Below, piece after piece: positions 33,845 to 42,267 of a stretch of DNA of 59,722 nucleotides. The position numbers and the translations under genes are program-made. How positions within the stretch are numbered: the first letter of the stretch is position 1; each line of letters opens with the position of its first letter. Source of the stretch: Deltaproteobacteria bacterium (GTDB lineage Bacteria > Desulfobacterota > Syntrophia > Syntrophales > Smithellaceae); assembly GCA_019136325.1 (NCBI GenBank), contig JAGVUJ010000213.1, positions 1-59,722 on the forward strand, given 5' to 3'. Below the pieces are notes generated by a model. It had not been told where the DNA came from. It worked only from the letters and a program-made list of their open reading frames with translations, and searched no databases.

Positions 33845-35365
33845 TTATCCCGTTACCTTAAGCTTAACGACAAACACGGTACCTTGCGTAGAGGATGACT
33901 GCACGCTGATACTGCCACCGTGCTCTTTGATAATTTTCTGGCAGATAGCCAATCCCAGTCCGACCCCTCGTTCTTTTGTTGTGAAAAACGGCTTAAAAAT
34001 ATCTTTCAAATCGTTTTTGTTGATTCCGGTACCCGTATCACCAATGGTTACAGTTATTACATTTTCCCCGGCAGATTCTCCTCCGGACGTTCGCAAGGAA
34101 AGAGTTCCGCCACGCGGCATCGATTCTATCGCGTTTAAGGCAATGTTCAAGACCACCTGCATAAATTGTTGCTCATCCAGTTCGACATCGGGAAGACAAT
34201 CATCCAGATCCTGAATGATTTTAATTTTTTCCACCAGCGTGTTTGCCGCGATAATCGAAACAGCTTTTTGAATAATTGCATTGACGTTCTGAGATTTAAG
34301 ATGGAGTTGATACGGTCGCGCGTAATCCAGAAATTTACTCACAACCGTATTGAGTCTGTCGGTACCCTCAACAATAACGTTCAACAGTTCCCGCTGTTCA
34401 TCGGTTGTCGCTTCCTCTTTCAGGTATTGTGCCGCCCCCTTGATGGACCCGAGCGGATTACGGATTTCATGGGCGAAAACTGGAGCCATTTCCGCCAGCA
34501 GCAGGGCTTTTTCTCTTTCCAGCTTCTCGTCAAATTCATACAGAGACGTAAAAACATCCCGGCTGTCCGGATAAAAGAAACCGAATATTTTTTTCAAAAT
34601 CATCTTCAACGGAGATAAAGAAATAACCAGCAGGAAAGAGGCCAGCAACAATCCCGCCAGCGGAGGGGGGGTACCTCCGAAGACGGACGCTGCGAAATAA
34701 AAAATAACGGCACCCGTCACGGTGCTGATAAAAATCACCAGGGAACGAGCAAAGAAATCATGAAGTTCACGCAGTTGCGGATAAGCAACAATCAACAGAA
34801 TGAAATATAACAAAACGGATACAACCATCCCGTTGATCAGAGGAAGAGGCAAACCCCAGAAATTCAATAAATTCAGATGACCCAGAATCAACGCGCTGGG
34901 ACAGGCAAAAAGTAAGTACCGAAATCGTCGTTTTTCTGTCCCCGGCGGCAATTTTTTTACATACCACAATAACCCCACATAACAAACCACCAACACGGAA
35001 AGCATGTATGTGATGACGACGGAATGAAAATAAAGCGTCCCGGATAAGGGCGTAAACACCGTCACGGCACCGCAGAGACTGGCCAGAATAAAAAAAATGA
35101 AAATCTTTCGCGACAGGATCGATTTGTGCCGGGTCAGATAACGAAAAAATAAAATCGCCGGCGGCGCAATGGCCAGCGTTCCCAGATACTTAAGCGTGGA
35201 AAATATTTCATTATGAAAAATATCTTCAAGGCTGGTGGCGATCTGGGAGATAAAAATGACCGTGCATAAAGCGGCGAAAGAGGCCTGCAGCTTATCTTTT
35301 TTGCCGGTCATCATCAGGGAAACGGCAATAATAAAGCTGGTTGCGGCTAAAATGAACGTATCCAT
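33845..35365 (-). CDS. membrane-bound sensor histidine kinase (NtrB/AtoS-like)
   Basis: A 506-residue kinase. The N-terminal half (about 1-255) holds eight to nine membrane helices and no periplasmic domain of size, so it is likely to sense a membrane or envelope signal. The HisKA box has the phospho-acceptor His in PVFAHEIRNPLGSIKGAAQY (about 290-310). The ATPase domain has the N box LNIALNAIESMPRGG, G1 IGDTGTGI and G2 VGLGLAICQKIIKEHGG. It lies about 99 bases after lptD and drives the sigma-54 regulator downstream. No PAS domain is visible. Confidence 0.93.
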   Translation of the reverse strand: MDTFILAATSFIIAVSLMMTGKKDKLQASFAALCTVIFISQIATSLEDIFHNEIFSTLKYLGTLAIAPPAILFFRYLTRHKSILSRKIFIFFILASLCGAVTVFTPLSGTLYFHSVVITYMLSVLVVCYVGLLWYVKKLPPGTEKRRFRYLLFACPSALILGHLNLLNFWGLPLPLINGMVVSVLLYFILLIVAYPQLRELHDFFARSLVIFISTVTGAVIFYFAASVFGGTPPPLAGLLLASFLLVISLSPLKMILKKIFGFFYPDSRDVFTSLYEFDEKLEREKALLLAEMAPVFAHEIRNPLGSIKGAAQYLKEEATTDEQRELLNVIVEGTDRLNTVVSKFLDYARPYQLHLKSQNVNAIIQKAVSIIAANTLVEKIKIIQDLDDCLPDVELDEQQFMQVVLNIALNAIESMPRGGTLSLRTSGGESAGENVITVTIGDTGTGINKNDLKDIFKPFFTTKERGVGLGLAICQKIIKEHGGSISVQSSSTQGTVFVVKLKVTG

Positions 35366-35464
35366 ATTACCTTAAAAGAGTAGTTTTTATGGAAATTTTA
35401 TGTTTGAAGTCGTTTGCTCTCGAGCCCATCCGCTCAAGAGATAAGCACAAACCGGTCAATATTT

Positions 35465-37789
35465 TTATTTATTTCCCGATTTTCCGAAACCGGCCAGCGA
35501 TATTCTGAACAGGAATCTGACATCGTCATCCGTATCGGTAAGATCGAATCCCAGACTCCAGCATTGTTTGTGATAAACAAACCCCAGCGAATTTTCTATT
35601 TTCCGGGAATTATTCAGGTCGCGTTTCAGAGCAAATGTGCTGTAGAGATGATCGGTAATGACGGCCTTCACGCCCAGATTGATTTCCTCTGCCACATCTT
35701 CGGTATTCCGGTAAGCCACCAGCAGCGCATCGCCACGCCAGTCTTGGACGCTTACATCATAACTGTTTTGTTTCCATCCGCTGTACACATTATATTTGTC
35801 ACGCACCCGGAAAGAAAAGTATTTATGAGGATTCAAGTCGAGTTCTATACCCATGTCCGTAAAAGGTCTGCGATCCGGAGCATTCTTGTCCGTATCCCGG
35901 CGGGCTTCATCAATGTCGTAGGTCTGAAACAACTTCAAACGAAGAAATTCCAGATAAGCGAAAGCGCCGTTTCCATCTTGAACCTTTGCTGTCAGCGTGT
36001 TGGTCAGCGACCAGGCAACGGCATTCTGTTCGTTTAACGTATTGTCCGATAACGTTGTCAGCGGCACGACAAATGACGATGAAGCCGGCAGGTAATAATC
36101 GGGCACGTCATCCGCAGAAACGTTCGGCACATAGGAGTAGATGATTTCCGGTTTTATCTCGTGTCTGATTTTTTCCCAATGTTTCATATTGAGATGGAAT
36201 ACCCGGGAAAGCTGACTGCTAAGAGACACGGACGCGTTATAAACAGCGCGGTCACCTGCTTTTTCTTTCAACGCGTTCTCGTCGTCATCCCGGCTCCAGA
36301 ATGTCTCTTTGAACGTCAACTGAGGAATGATTCTGATGTAGTCGGAGATATTGAGCGGCAGGGAAACGGATGGCGACAAATCGGCAAAATGTCCCTTATC
36401 GCCTTCCTTTCTGTACAGATAATCATAGCGGCCGGAAAGCTCGTAATAAAAAGGCGTATTCATCCAGGGCTGCTTGACGCCGGTGAAAATGATTTCCGGA
36501 TATTTTTGCAGCGTCCGATCGTTGTTGACTGCCGCAAAATCGTCAGTCGCATTGATAGAACCCGTCACATTGTAATTGGACCATCCTTTATACAAACGCA
36601 CGGTTGATTCCAGATAACGCAGAGACTTATCACCTTCGAACGATACATTCTGGAAACGGTCTTCGGAAGAGCTGTTGAAATGGTCACGATAATAATTGTG
36701 AGCTGAAAAATCCTTGAAATACCATTTGTCGGACACCTTTTTCAGATCTGTTCGAAGATAAAACTGAGGATTAAATTCGGTCTGATGATGCAGGTAATAA
36801 GACCAGCGTTTGTGGGTTCCCTGCCAGTCGCGTTTTAATGATTTATCCGCCGTTTCCGTCACCCGCTTCGTATCCTCCAGATAATCCCCGTAAAACGTGC
36901 CGAAGGATTTATTGCCGAAGTCATATCTGAATTCCACCCCTTCTTTAAACCCTCTTTTTTCAATGTACCGCTGATAAAACGTCGCGTCCATTTGAGGAGA
37001 AACGGCCCAGAAAAAAGGAAGCTCAACATCGATACCGTCTTTATCGCGGGAATAAGCCAGATAGGGGAGCAACAAACCGGTCTGTCGTTTTGTCTTTGCC
37101 GGAAAAATAATATAGGGAGAATAGAGCAGCGGAATGCTCCTGACCCGAAAGCACGCGTTTTTCATCGAACCGTAACCCTCGAGGGTTACTTTCATTTCGC
37201 TGCCGGCGATCTCCCAGTCCGGATCATCGCCGTCACAGGTTGTCGCCGACGGCTGATTAATAAAATATGTATTTTCTCCTGTCTTTTCAATTTTATCGCC
37301 ACGGACATGAAAATTGTTTCTCGCATAAAAGGCATCGGCCTGATAAGCGGCGCCGGTTTTATTTTCAATATTAAAAATGATCCGCTCTCCCTGCAGCGTA
37401 TCTTCCTCCATCTTCAGAAAAGCATTGCCTTGCGCTCTGGCCGTATTATTTTTGTTATCCAATTCCACTTCATCGGCCCGAAGAGACGATCCACTATAAA
37501 ATATGGCTACGTTGCCCTTGGCGCGATACAAATCGCTTTCATGATCGTAGTCCATCAAGTCGGCCTCGATATTGACCGGGCTTTTTTGATCGGCGGGGAT
37601 GTCTTTGGCAGAGACCTTTTTCTGAGCGCGGGTTGCAGGCTCCTGATGATCCGACGTGCGATTTGCGGCATGAGTTGTTGAAAACGGCACCAGCAGGATA
37701 ATGACCAGAAGAAAAACGGGCAGACAAGCACTTTTAAATATGCCCCTGTTAAAAATGATTTTATGGTTCGTTGTAATTTTTATTTCCAT
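35465..37789 (-). CDS. lptD: LPS-assembly protein LptD
   Basis: A 774-residue outer-membrane protein. A signal peptide (about 17-42, PVFLLVIILLVPFSTTHAA) precedes an N-terminal OstA/LptA-like jellyroll (about 70-190, PVNIEADLMDYDHESDLYRA), and the rest is beta-barrel with alternating aromatics up to SLAGFGKSGNK. With LptE it inserts LPS into the outer leaflet. Cys residues are sparse (in TTCDGDD, NACFRV and KQCWSL), so the disulfide pattern differs from Escherichia. I start at ATG 37789 (MEIKITTNHK); a TTG at 37795 would add two residues. It follows folC by 28 bases on the same strand. Confidence 0.93.
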   Translation of the reverse strand: MEIKITTNHKIIFNRGIFKSACLPVFLLVIILLVPFSTTHAANRTSDHQEPATRAQKKVSAKDIPADQKSPVNIEADLMDYDHESDLYRAKGNVAIFYSGSSLRADEVELDNKNNTARAQGNAFLKMEEDTLQGERIIFNIENKTGAAYQADAFYARNNFHVRGDKIEKTGENTYFINQPSATTCDGDDPDWEIAGSEMKVTLEGYGSMKNACFRVRSIPLLYSPYIIFPAKTKRQTGLLLPYLAYSRDKDGIDVELPFFWAVSPQMDATFYQRYIEKRGFKEGVEFRYDFGNKSFGTFYGDYLEDTKRVTETADKSLKRDWQGTHKRWSYYLHHQTEFNPQFYLRTDLKKVSDKWYFKDFSAHNYYRDHFNSSSEDRFQNVSFEGDKSLRYLESTVRLYKGWSNYNVTGSINATDDFAAVNNDRTLQKYPEIIFTGVKQPWMNTPFYYELSGRYDYLYRKEGDKGHFADLSPSVSLPLNISDYIRIIPQLTFKETFWSRDDDENALKEKAGDRAVYNASVSLSSQLSRVFHLNMKHWEKIRHEIKPEIIYSYVPNVSADDVPDYYLPASSSFVVPLTTLSDNTLNEQNAVAWSLTNTLTAKVQDGNGAFAYLEFLRLKLFQTYDIDEARRDTDKNAPDRRPFTDMGIELDLNPHKYFSFRVRDKYNVYSGWKQNSYDVSVQDWRGDALLVAYRNTEDVAEEINLGVKAVITDHLYSTFALKRDLNNSRKIENSLGFVYHKQCWSLGFDLTDTDDDVRFLFRISLAGFGKSGNK

Positions 37790-37817
37790 CCGCAACGTCT
37801 CTTTGCTTCTTCTGGAC

Positions 37818-39125
37818 TCAAACGGCCGATTTTATCTGCTTGTTTCCATTATCACATAAGGACGTTTTAGGAAACGTCTGTTTTATCTCTCCGACGAGAT
37901 AAAAGGACCCTGCAGCGCAGATCAGGTCCTCTTGCCCGGCCAGCGCCAGCGCCTGTTCGACCGCCTCCCGCACATTTCCAGTCATCACGGAGGGACAACC
38001 CATTTCAAGGGCTGCTGCTTTCAATTCACTCACTGGAACAGCCCGTTTGGTATTGATTTGCGTCACGATTATTTTCGAGGCAAGAAGGCAGAGTTTGCCA
38101 AGCATTGTCCGATAATCCTTATCGGCAAGGGCTCCAAAAATAACAATCAAACGGCGAAAAGAAAAATCCTTTTTCAAGGATCGGCACAGGGTGTCTATAC
38201 CGGCAGGATTATGAGCGCCGTCAAGAAGAATTAGAGGGTGTTTCTGAAGGACCTCCAGCCTCCCTTCCCAACAGGTATTTTCGAGGCCCCGGTAAATGGC
38301 CTCAGCGCCGATGACGAGTCCTTTCTTTTCACCTATTTCAACGGCAGCCAAAGCCAGCGCTGCATTGAATAACTGATGCTCTCCCTGCAGAGGAATGGTC
38401 AGATTTTTCAGAGTACGACTCAGCCCGTAATAATGAGAAGAACCATCCTTCTGTTTTTTTATTTTCACATCACGCCCCAGGACATACAATGTTGCCCGTC
38501 GGGCCAGACAAATCTCTTCCAGCACGTGCAGAACTTTTTTTTGTTTTACCGCCGTAAGACAAAGGCCGTTTTGCTTGATGATCCCGGCTTTCTCCCGGGC
38601 AATGGATTCCAGAGTATCGCCCAGATACGCCGTGTGATCGAAATTGATATTCGTGATCACCGAAACCAATGGATTGCAGATATTTGTCGCGTCCAGCCTT
38701 CCGCCCAAACCGACTTCCAGAACGGCAATATCTACTTTTTGTTTCTGGAAATACACCAGGGCCACTGCAGTGAGAAATTCAAAATAACTGACGTTTTGCT
38801 TGACATGATTCCTGATATCGGCAATCGTCCGGTTAAATTCTTTTAAAGATATTTTTCTCCCGTCGACAGCAATCCTTTCCCTGACATCTATTAAATGCGG
38901 CGACGTGTAGAGCCCGACGCGGTAACCGGCGGCGCGCAGAACGGAAGCGGTCATTGCCGCGGTTGATCCCTTGCCGTTTGTTCCGGCGATGCTGATTGTT
39001 CTGTATGATTTCTGCGGATTTCCCAGCCGGAATAAGAGCTTTCTGATGGCAACGAGGCCCAAACGCATCTGATCGATGTTCAGACTTTCAAGATATGCAG
39101 AAGAATTTGGCGTGTCTGATTTCAT
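37818..39125 (-). CDS. folC: bifunctional folylpolyglutamate synthase / dihydrofolate synthase
   Basis: A 435-residue Mur-ligase-family enzyme that adds glutamate to dihydropteroate and to tetrahydrofolates. The P-loop is SIAGTNGKGSTAAMTASVL (about 46-64), followed by YTSPHLIDVRERI, EVGLGGRLDATN and ITNINFDHTAYLGDTLESIA. The C-terminal domain has LDGAHNPAGIDTL and FGALADKDY. It is the first gene of a folC-lptD unit. Upstream is a promoter whose spacer is a near-perfect palindrome. Confidence 0.95.
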   Translation of the reverse strand: MKSDTPNSSAYLESLNIDQMRLGLVAIRKLLFRLGNPQKSYRTISIAGTNGKGSTAAMTASVLRAAGYRVGLYTSPHLIDVRERIAVDGRKISLKEFNRTIADIRNHVKQNVSYFEFLTAVALVYFQKQKVDIAVLEVGLGGRLDATNICNPLVSVITNINFDHTAYLGDTLESIAREKAGIIKQNGLCLTAVKQKKVLHVLEEICLARRATLYVLGRDVKIKKQKDGSSHYYGLSRTLKNLTIPLQGEHQLFNAALALAAVEIGEKKGLVIGAEAIYRGLENTCWEGRLEVLQKHPLILLDGAHNPAGIDTLCRSLKKDFSFRRLIVIFGALADKDYRTMLGKLCLLASKIIVTQINTKRAVPVSELKAAALEMGCPSVMTGNVREAVEQALALAGQEDLICAAGSFYLVGEIKQTFPKTSLCDNGNKQIKSAV

Positions 39126-39151
39126 AGCTATGTTATTGATATTTAAATATT

Positions 39152-39180
39152 TTTATATTGAATGATTCAATATGCAGCAA
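39152..39180 (-). promoter_or_regulatory. folC promoter with a palindrome across the spacer
   Basis: Minus strand TTGCTG (39180-39175), 17-base spacer, TATAAA (39157-39152). The 19-base palindrome ATATTGAATGATTCAATAT (39155-39173, 8-bp arms, 3-base centre) covers the spacer and the -10 edge, as an operator would. The binding protein is unknown. Confidence 0.45.
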
Positions 39181-39237
39181 ACTAGCACACCTTATCCGGG
39201 CAGGCAATTAAATTATAGCGTTTTACTTTAATCGATA

Positions 39238-40062
39238 TTATTTGCTTTCAGACAACAAACTCCGCCAGGTATGACGCTCCAGAAAAGATCCGGGAACGTT
39301 TTGCTCCATTTCGCTGAAAAGAGAAAAAGGCACGGCAAAGGTCATCAAATTGGGATCTCCCAGGAGCTTGCGGACATATACCCGGGCGGACAGGTCGGTA
39401 AGGCCGACAACCGCGCGCGGATTTTGTAATGTTGATTCCCGGTACGGGTAAATACCGATGCTTTGGCAACCAGCCGCATAAGGCATAATGACATTTTCGT
39501 TATTGCCGCGTCCATAATTGGCCAGAACGGTTAAAGCGGACAACTGATCAGGATTGACGAAGAAAATGACCGTCTGCGGTTCTTCCCCGGTAATCTCAAT
39601 ATCGGAGAGAGGTTTAAAAATAACATATTGTACGGGTATGTTGGTTACGGGCAGGCCGTCAACAAATTTTTGGACAAGTTCCGGACTTTTAATATAGCGC
39701 TCGCCATGAAGAAAGTTATCATAACTTTCCTTGGTCATGAACGGTTTTATCTTTTCGGCAGTTTCCATGCCGCCTTTGCGTTGGGCATTGCCGCCGGAAA
39801 GAAAATGACAAAAACTTTCTTCACCGCCGGGGAAATTTTTATACTGGTTGCCGAATCCGAGTCCCACGCCGCCGCCGAAACAGCCGAATGTCTTTTGATC
39901 AGCAACGGCAACCTTGCCTTTGGCTGCATGAACAGCCAGCCACATAACACAGCCCCATTTCCCTTCGGAAAACTGCATGGCATCCGCCGGCTTTTCATCG
40001 GACCACATCAGCGCGACCAGCTGATATTTTAATTGAATCGCTCTGGCAATTGCACTTTCCAT
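39238..40062 (-). CDS. DUF169-family protein, function unknown
   Basis: A 274-residue soluble protein that I place in the DUF169 family found mostly in anaerobes and archaea. Conserved features are the opening LKYQLVALMWSDEKPADAM, glycine- and cysteine-containing patches GKWGCVMWLAVHAAKGK and TFGCFGGGVGLGFGNQ (about residues 29-66), and the central VIFKPLSDIEITGEEPQTVI. The spaced Cys could bind metal or a cofactor, but that is not established. No signal peptide or membrane helix. It stands alone between two terminator-bounded units. Confidence 0.8.
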   Translation of the reverse strand: MESAIARAIQLKYQLVALMWSDEKPADAMQFSEGKWGCVMWLAVHAAKGKVAVADQKTFGCFGGGVGLGFGNQYKNFPGGEESFCHFLSGGNAQRKGGMETAEKIKPFMTKESYDNFLHGERYIKSPELVQKFVDGLPVTNIPVQYVIFKPLSDIEITGEEPQTVIFFVNPDQLSALTVLANYGRGNNENVIMPYAAGCQSIGIYPYRESTLQNPRAVVGLTDLSARVYVRKLLGDPNLMTFAVPFSLFSEMEQNVPGSFLERHTWRSLLSESK

Positions 40063-40183
40063 CTTGTCGTTAAGCCATCCTTTCTTTACATGACTATAAA
40101 AATGCTGACCATATATTGTCCATGGGAATTATGTTTTATCACTCGCTGAAAAGGGGAAAGGGTTCCAAAAGCGGAGACACCTC

Positions 40184-40216
40184 CATAAAAAAACAGGGCC
40201 GTTTTTGACCCTGCCA
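40184..40216 (-). terminator. rho-independent terminator after the 34-residue peptide gene
   Basis: On the minus strand GCAGGG, a loop TCAAAAACGG and CCCTG are followed by a run of seven T. It lies about 25 bases after the stop codon of the small membrane peptide gene. Confidence 0.8.
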
Positions 40217-40238
40217 TAAAAATTTTGATCATTGCTGT

Positions 40239-40343
40239 TTATGGTGTCCATATGCCCAATTCTTTAAGCAGCACCATGAATAATGATATTAAATATAACA
40301 CGATAACAACGGTGGTTACAATTTCTGTTTTTGAGCTGAACAT
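40239..40343 (-). CDS. 34-residue single-pass membrane peptide, unknown
   Basis: Too short for routine gene calling. The frame runs from ATG at 40343-40341 to TAA at 40241-40239. It encodes a short polar start (MFSSKTE), a hydrophobic helix VTTVVIVLYLISLFMVLL, and a short tail KELGIWTP. A good AAGGAG ribosome-binding site lies 8 bases upstream of the ATG, a TATAAT -10 box lies about 65 bases upstream, and a strong terminator lies just downstream, so it has a complete transcription unit of its own inside a 490-base gap. I do not recognise the family. It might be a small regulator of a membrane complex or a toxin-like peptide; neither is shown. Confidence 0.65.
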   Translation of the reverse strand: MFSSKTEIVTTVVIVLYLISLFMVLLKELGIWTP

Positions 40344-40408
40344 TCCTATTCTCCTTCCCGCTTAATCGTTTCAAGCATTTACGATGCGATTTGACTTTTA
40401 GACGTTAT

Positions 40409-40437
40409 ATTATAGCAGCATTTATGATTTTTGAAAG
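40409..40437 (-). promoter_or_regulatory. promoter of the 34-residue peptide gene
   Basis: Minus strand TATAAT (40414-40409), a perfect -10 box, with CTTTCA at the -35 position (about 40437-40432, 17-base spacer, 3/6 match). Transcription would start near 40402 and give a 5' leader of about 60 bases. Confidence 0.45.
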
Positions 40438-40552
40438 AAGAATTTCCATGACCGATATCGGAAAGAAAAATCTGACCGGGCCTGCGGGAAAATTTCAGCA
40501 GTGGACGTCCTCGGCATTGTCCGTCAAACCCGAATGATCGTTCTGTATCACA

Positions 40553-41080
40553 TCAGAAGCAGTATGCTTTGATCTTAGCCTCTGCCATCGTCACGCAATC
40601 TCCCAGCGCACACGCTTTTTGCACATCGCGGCAACCGGATTCTTTCTGGTGTTGAAGAAGATAAACAACCCCTCTGTTGTTAAAGAAAACGGCATGATGA
40701 GGGTTCAGGCGGATGGCTTCATTATAGTTCTCGACGGCGCGTTGATATTCACCGAGCCGGATATAAGCAGCGGCCCTGTTATTGTAAGCATCGGCATATT
40801 TCGGAGCCATATTGACAGCTCTGCTGAAATCATCAACAGCCAGATCATACTGGCCGATAGTATAGTAGGCATTTCCTCGTTTATTATAAAGTTCGGCGTT
40901 CGTTTGCAGCAATTCAATAGCACGTCCCAGGCATTCAATTGCCTTTTCCGAATTGGTATATTTTTGTCCGTCCCATAATTTATCTGCTTGATGGACCCAA
41001 TCCGCCGCTTTTTCGTTTTTATTCGAACAGGAGCAAATCAAAGTCAGAATCACTAAGAATGATATGATAATTTTACGCAT
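40553..41080 (-). CDS. TPR-repeat lipoprotein
   Basis: A 175-residue protein. An N-terminal signal with a lipobox-like end (ISFLVILTLICSC, about 5-19) is followed by three to four tetratricopeptide repeats (for example AIELLQTNAELYNKRGNAYY, DDFSRAVNMAPKYADAYNNR, YNEAIRLNPHHAVFFNNRG). The C-terminus CRDVQKACALGDCVTM holds three Cys. TPR lipoproteins assemble envelope complexes; the partner here is unknown. No good ribosome-binding site. It is alone between the small peptide gene and the EF-Tu-like small protein gene. Confidence 0.8.
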   Translation of the reverse strand: MRKIIISFLVILTLICSCSNKNEKAADWVHQADKLWDGQKYTNSEKAIECLGRAIELLQTNAELYNKRGNAYYTIGQYDLAVDDFSRAVNMAPKYADAYNNRAAAYIRLGEYQRAVENYNEAIRLNPHHAVFFNNRGVVYLLQHQKESGCRDVQKACALGDCVTMAEAKIKAYCF

Positions 41081-41122
41081 CGTTTTACTATGATGAATAT
41101 TGACGTTTAGAAAATTGAATTT

Positions 41123-41278
41123 TCATATCATCACTTTCGGGAAAAATAAATCATTGCGGCTCGCCATCGGGGCATGATTGAAGGAACAATAAAATTTATT
41201 GATTGCCGGCACGTTCATGAATTCTTTTTCTCTGTTGCCATGATGTGACCGATGGATGGAAAGTAGTTTTTTGCGCAT
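41123..41278 (-). CDS. possible 51-residue ORF with its ribosome-binding site in a hairpin
   Basis: Reverse-strand ATG at 41278-41276 to TGA at 41125-41123. The predicted peptide begins MRKKLLSIHRSHHGNREKEF and has no recognisable domain. AGGGGAG lies 3-4 bases before the ATG and is the 3' arm of a perfect 9-bp hairpin. The composition is not strongly protein-like, so this may be chance. Confidence 0.22.
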   Translation of the reverse strand: MRKKLLSIHRSHHGNREKEFMNVPAINKFYCSFNHAPMASRNDLFFPKVMI

Positions 41279-41307
41279 AAACTCCCCTTGACTTCATGTT
41301 AAGGGGA
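41279..41307 (-). other. 9-bp hairpin (ACTCCCCTT / AAGGGGAGT)
   Basis: A perfect 9-bp stem with an 11-base loop, about 35 bases after the stop codon of the EF-Tu-like gene on the minus strand. It lacks a proper U-tract (TTTATGCGC follows), so as a terminator it is weak. Alternatively its 3' arm hides a Shine-Dalgarno sequence for the ORF at 41123-41278. Confidence 0.5.
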
Positions 41308-41342
41308 GTCACAAAAGCCGGAAATCTTTCAGAAAGCAGAGA

Positions 41343-41603
41343 TTAGTCCGGTGTAACCTTGAAAACCTCATCGCCGGGACGAACACGGTCGGAAACTTTG
41401 ACACCGATAAAATCACCGGCAACCGCTTTGGGCACTGATTTATTATCCACCTCCATGGATTGGATGACATCTGTAAAATCAGTAGTGTGTCCGGAAAATT
41501 TGATGCTGTCGCCGATCTGAAGTTCTCCGTCCGTTATTTTCACCGCAGCCACTGAAGGTTTTGAGAAAAATTTCATTACTTCGCCAATTTTCTTTTCTGC
41601 CAT
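41343..41603 (-). CDS. translation elongation factor-like small protein (EF-Tu domain-2-like beta barrel)
   Basis: An 86-residue protein. MAEKKIGEVMKFFSKPSVAAVKI, GELQIGDSIKFSGHTTDFTDVI and VGVKVSDRVRPGDEVFKVTPD match the beta-barrel seen in EF-Tu domain 2 and at the C-terminus of U32 peptidases, which databases label translation elongation factor-like. The cellular role is not known. The ATG at 41603 is preceded by GGAGG 7 bases upstream; a TTG six bases earlier is less suited. It lies after the terminator that closes the ribosomal cluster, so it probably has its own transcript. Confidence 0.8.
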   Translation of the reverse strand: MAEKKIGEVMKFFSKPSVAAVKITDGELQIGDSIKFSGHTTDFTDVIQSMEVDNKSVPKAVAGDFIGVKVSDRVRPGDEVFKVTPD

Positions 41604-41733
41604 GATCAACCTCCATTGTTATACATGTTCCAGCGCAAATGTTTCCGCCACCTTCCGACGGCAGGAAAAACATCGCCCTTCGCTTTTTCAGCGAGTGTCT
41701 TTCAATACTTCTTTTGCTGTTAAAAAACAACCA

Positions 41734-41767
41734 TAAAAAAAGCGGGGCGTAAACCCCGCTTTTTTTA
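41734..41767 (-). terminator. rho-independent terminator closing the ribosomal cluster
   Basis: A GC stem AGCGGGG/CCCCGCT extended by A/T pairs with a 6-base loop and seven T on the minus strand, about 20 bases after the rplQ stop codon. A strong, textbook-like intrinsic terminator. Confidence 0.92.
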
Positions 41768-41787
41768 ATTTTTCATGAAGGAACAAG

Positions 41788-42219
41788 TTATTCAGCCGCT
41801 TTTTCTTTTGTTTTGGCTTTTGTTCTGGTTTTTCCTTTCGCTTTGGCTTTTTCCTTCTTTTTCTCATCGGCGATGAATTCCAGGATAGACACCGGAGCGT
41901 TGTCACCGTAACGGTAACCGGCCTTGACGATTCTCGTGTATCCGCCCTCGCGATTGCGATAGCGTTCCGTCAGTTCACCGAAAAGTTTGCCGACCGTTTC
42001 TTTATCTCTGACCACCGCCAACGCCTGACGACGTGCGTGCAGACTGCCCTTTTTACCCAGGGTAATCATTTTTTCCGCCAATTTTCTCAGTTCCTTTGCT
42101 TTGGTATCTGTTGTGCGGATACGTTCATGTTTAATAACAGAAGTAACCATATTACGAAGCATTGCTTCCTTATGGCTGGAAGTTCTGCCCAGTTTGCTGC
42201 CCGCTTTCCCGTGATACAT
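41788..42219 (-). CDS. rplQ: 50S ribosomal protein bL17 with Lys/Ala-rich tail
   Basis: A 143-residue bL17. The conserved core is [20 protein letters not shown] through [19 protein letters not shown]; the last 25 or so residues ([18 protein letters not shown] and flanks) form a low-complexity basic tail absent from Escherichia L17. It is the last gene of the alpha operon (rpsM-rpsK-rpsD-rpoA-rplQ), 48 bases before it being the end of rpoA. Confidence 0.96.
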   Translation of the reverse strand: MYHGKAGSKLGRTSSHKEAMLRNMVTSVIKHERIRTTDTKAKELRKLAEKMITLGKKGSLHARRQALAVVRDKETVGKLFGELTERYRNREGGYTRIVKAGYRYGDNAPVSILEFIADEKKKEKAKAKGKTRTKAKTKEKAAE

Positions 42220-42267
42220 GGTTAAATTACCTCTTTCCTTTTAATAAATACAATGTGATGTTAAATT

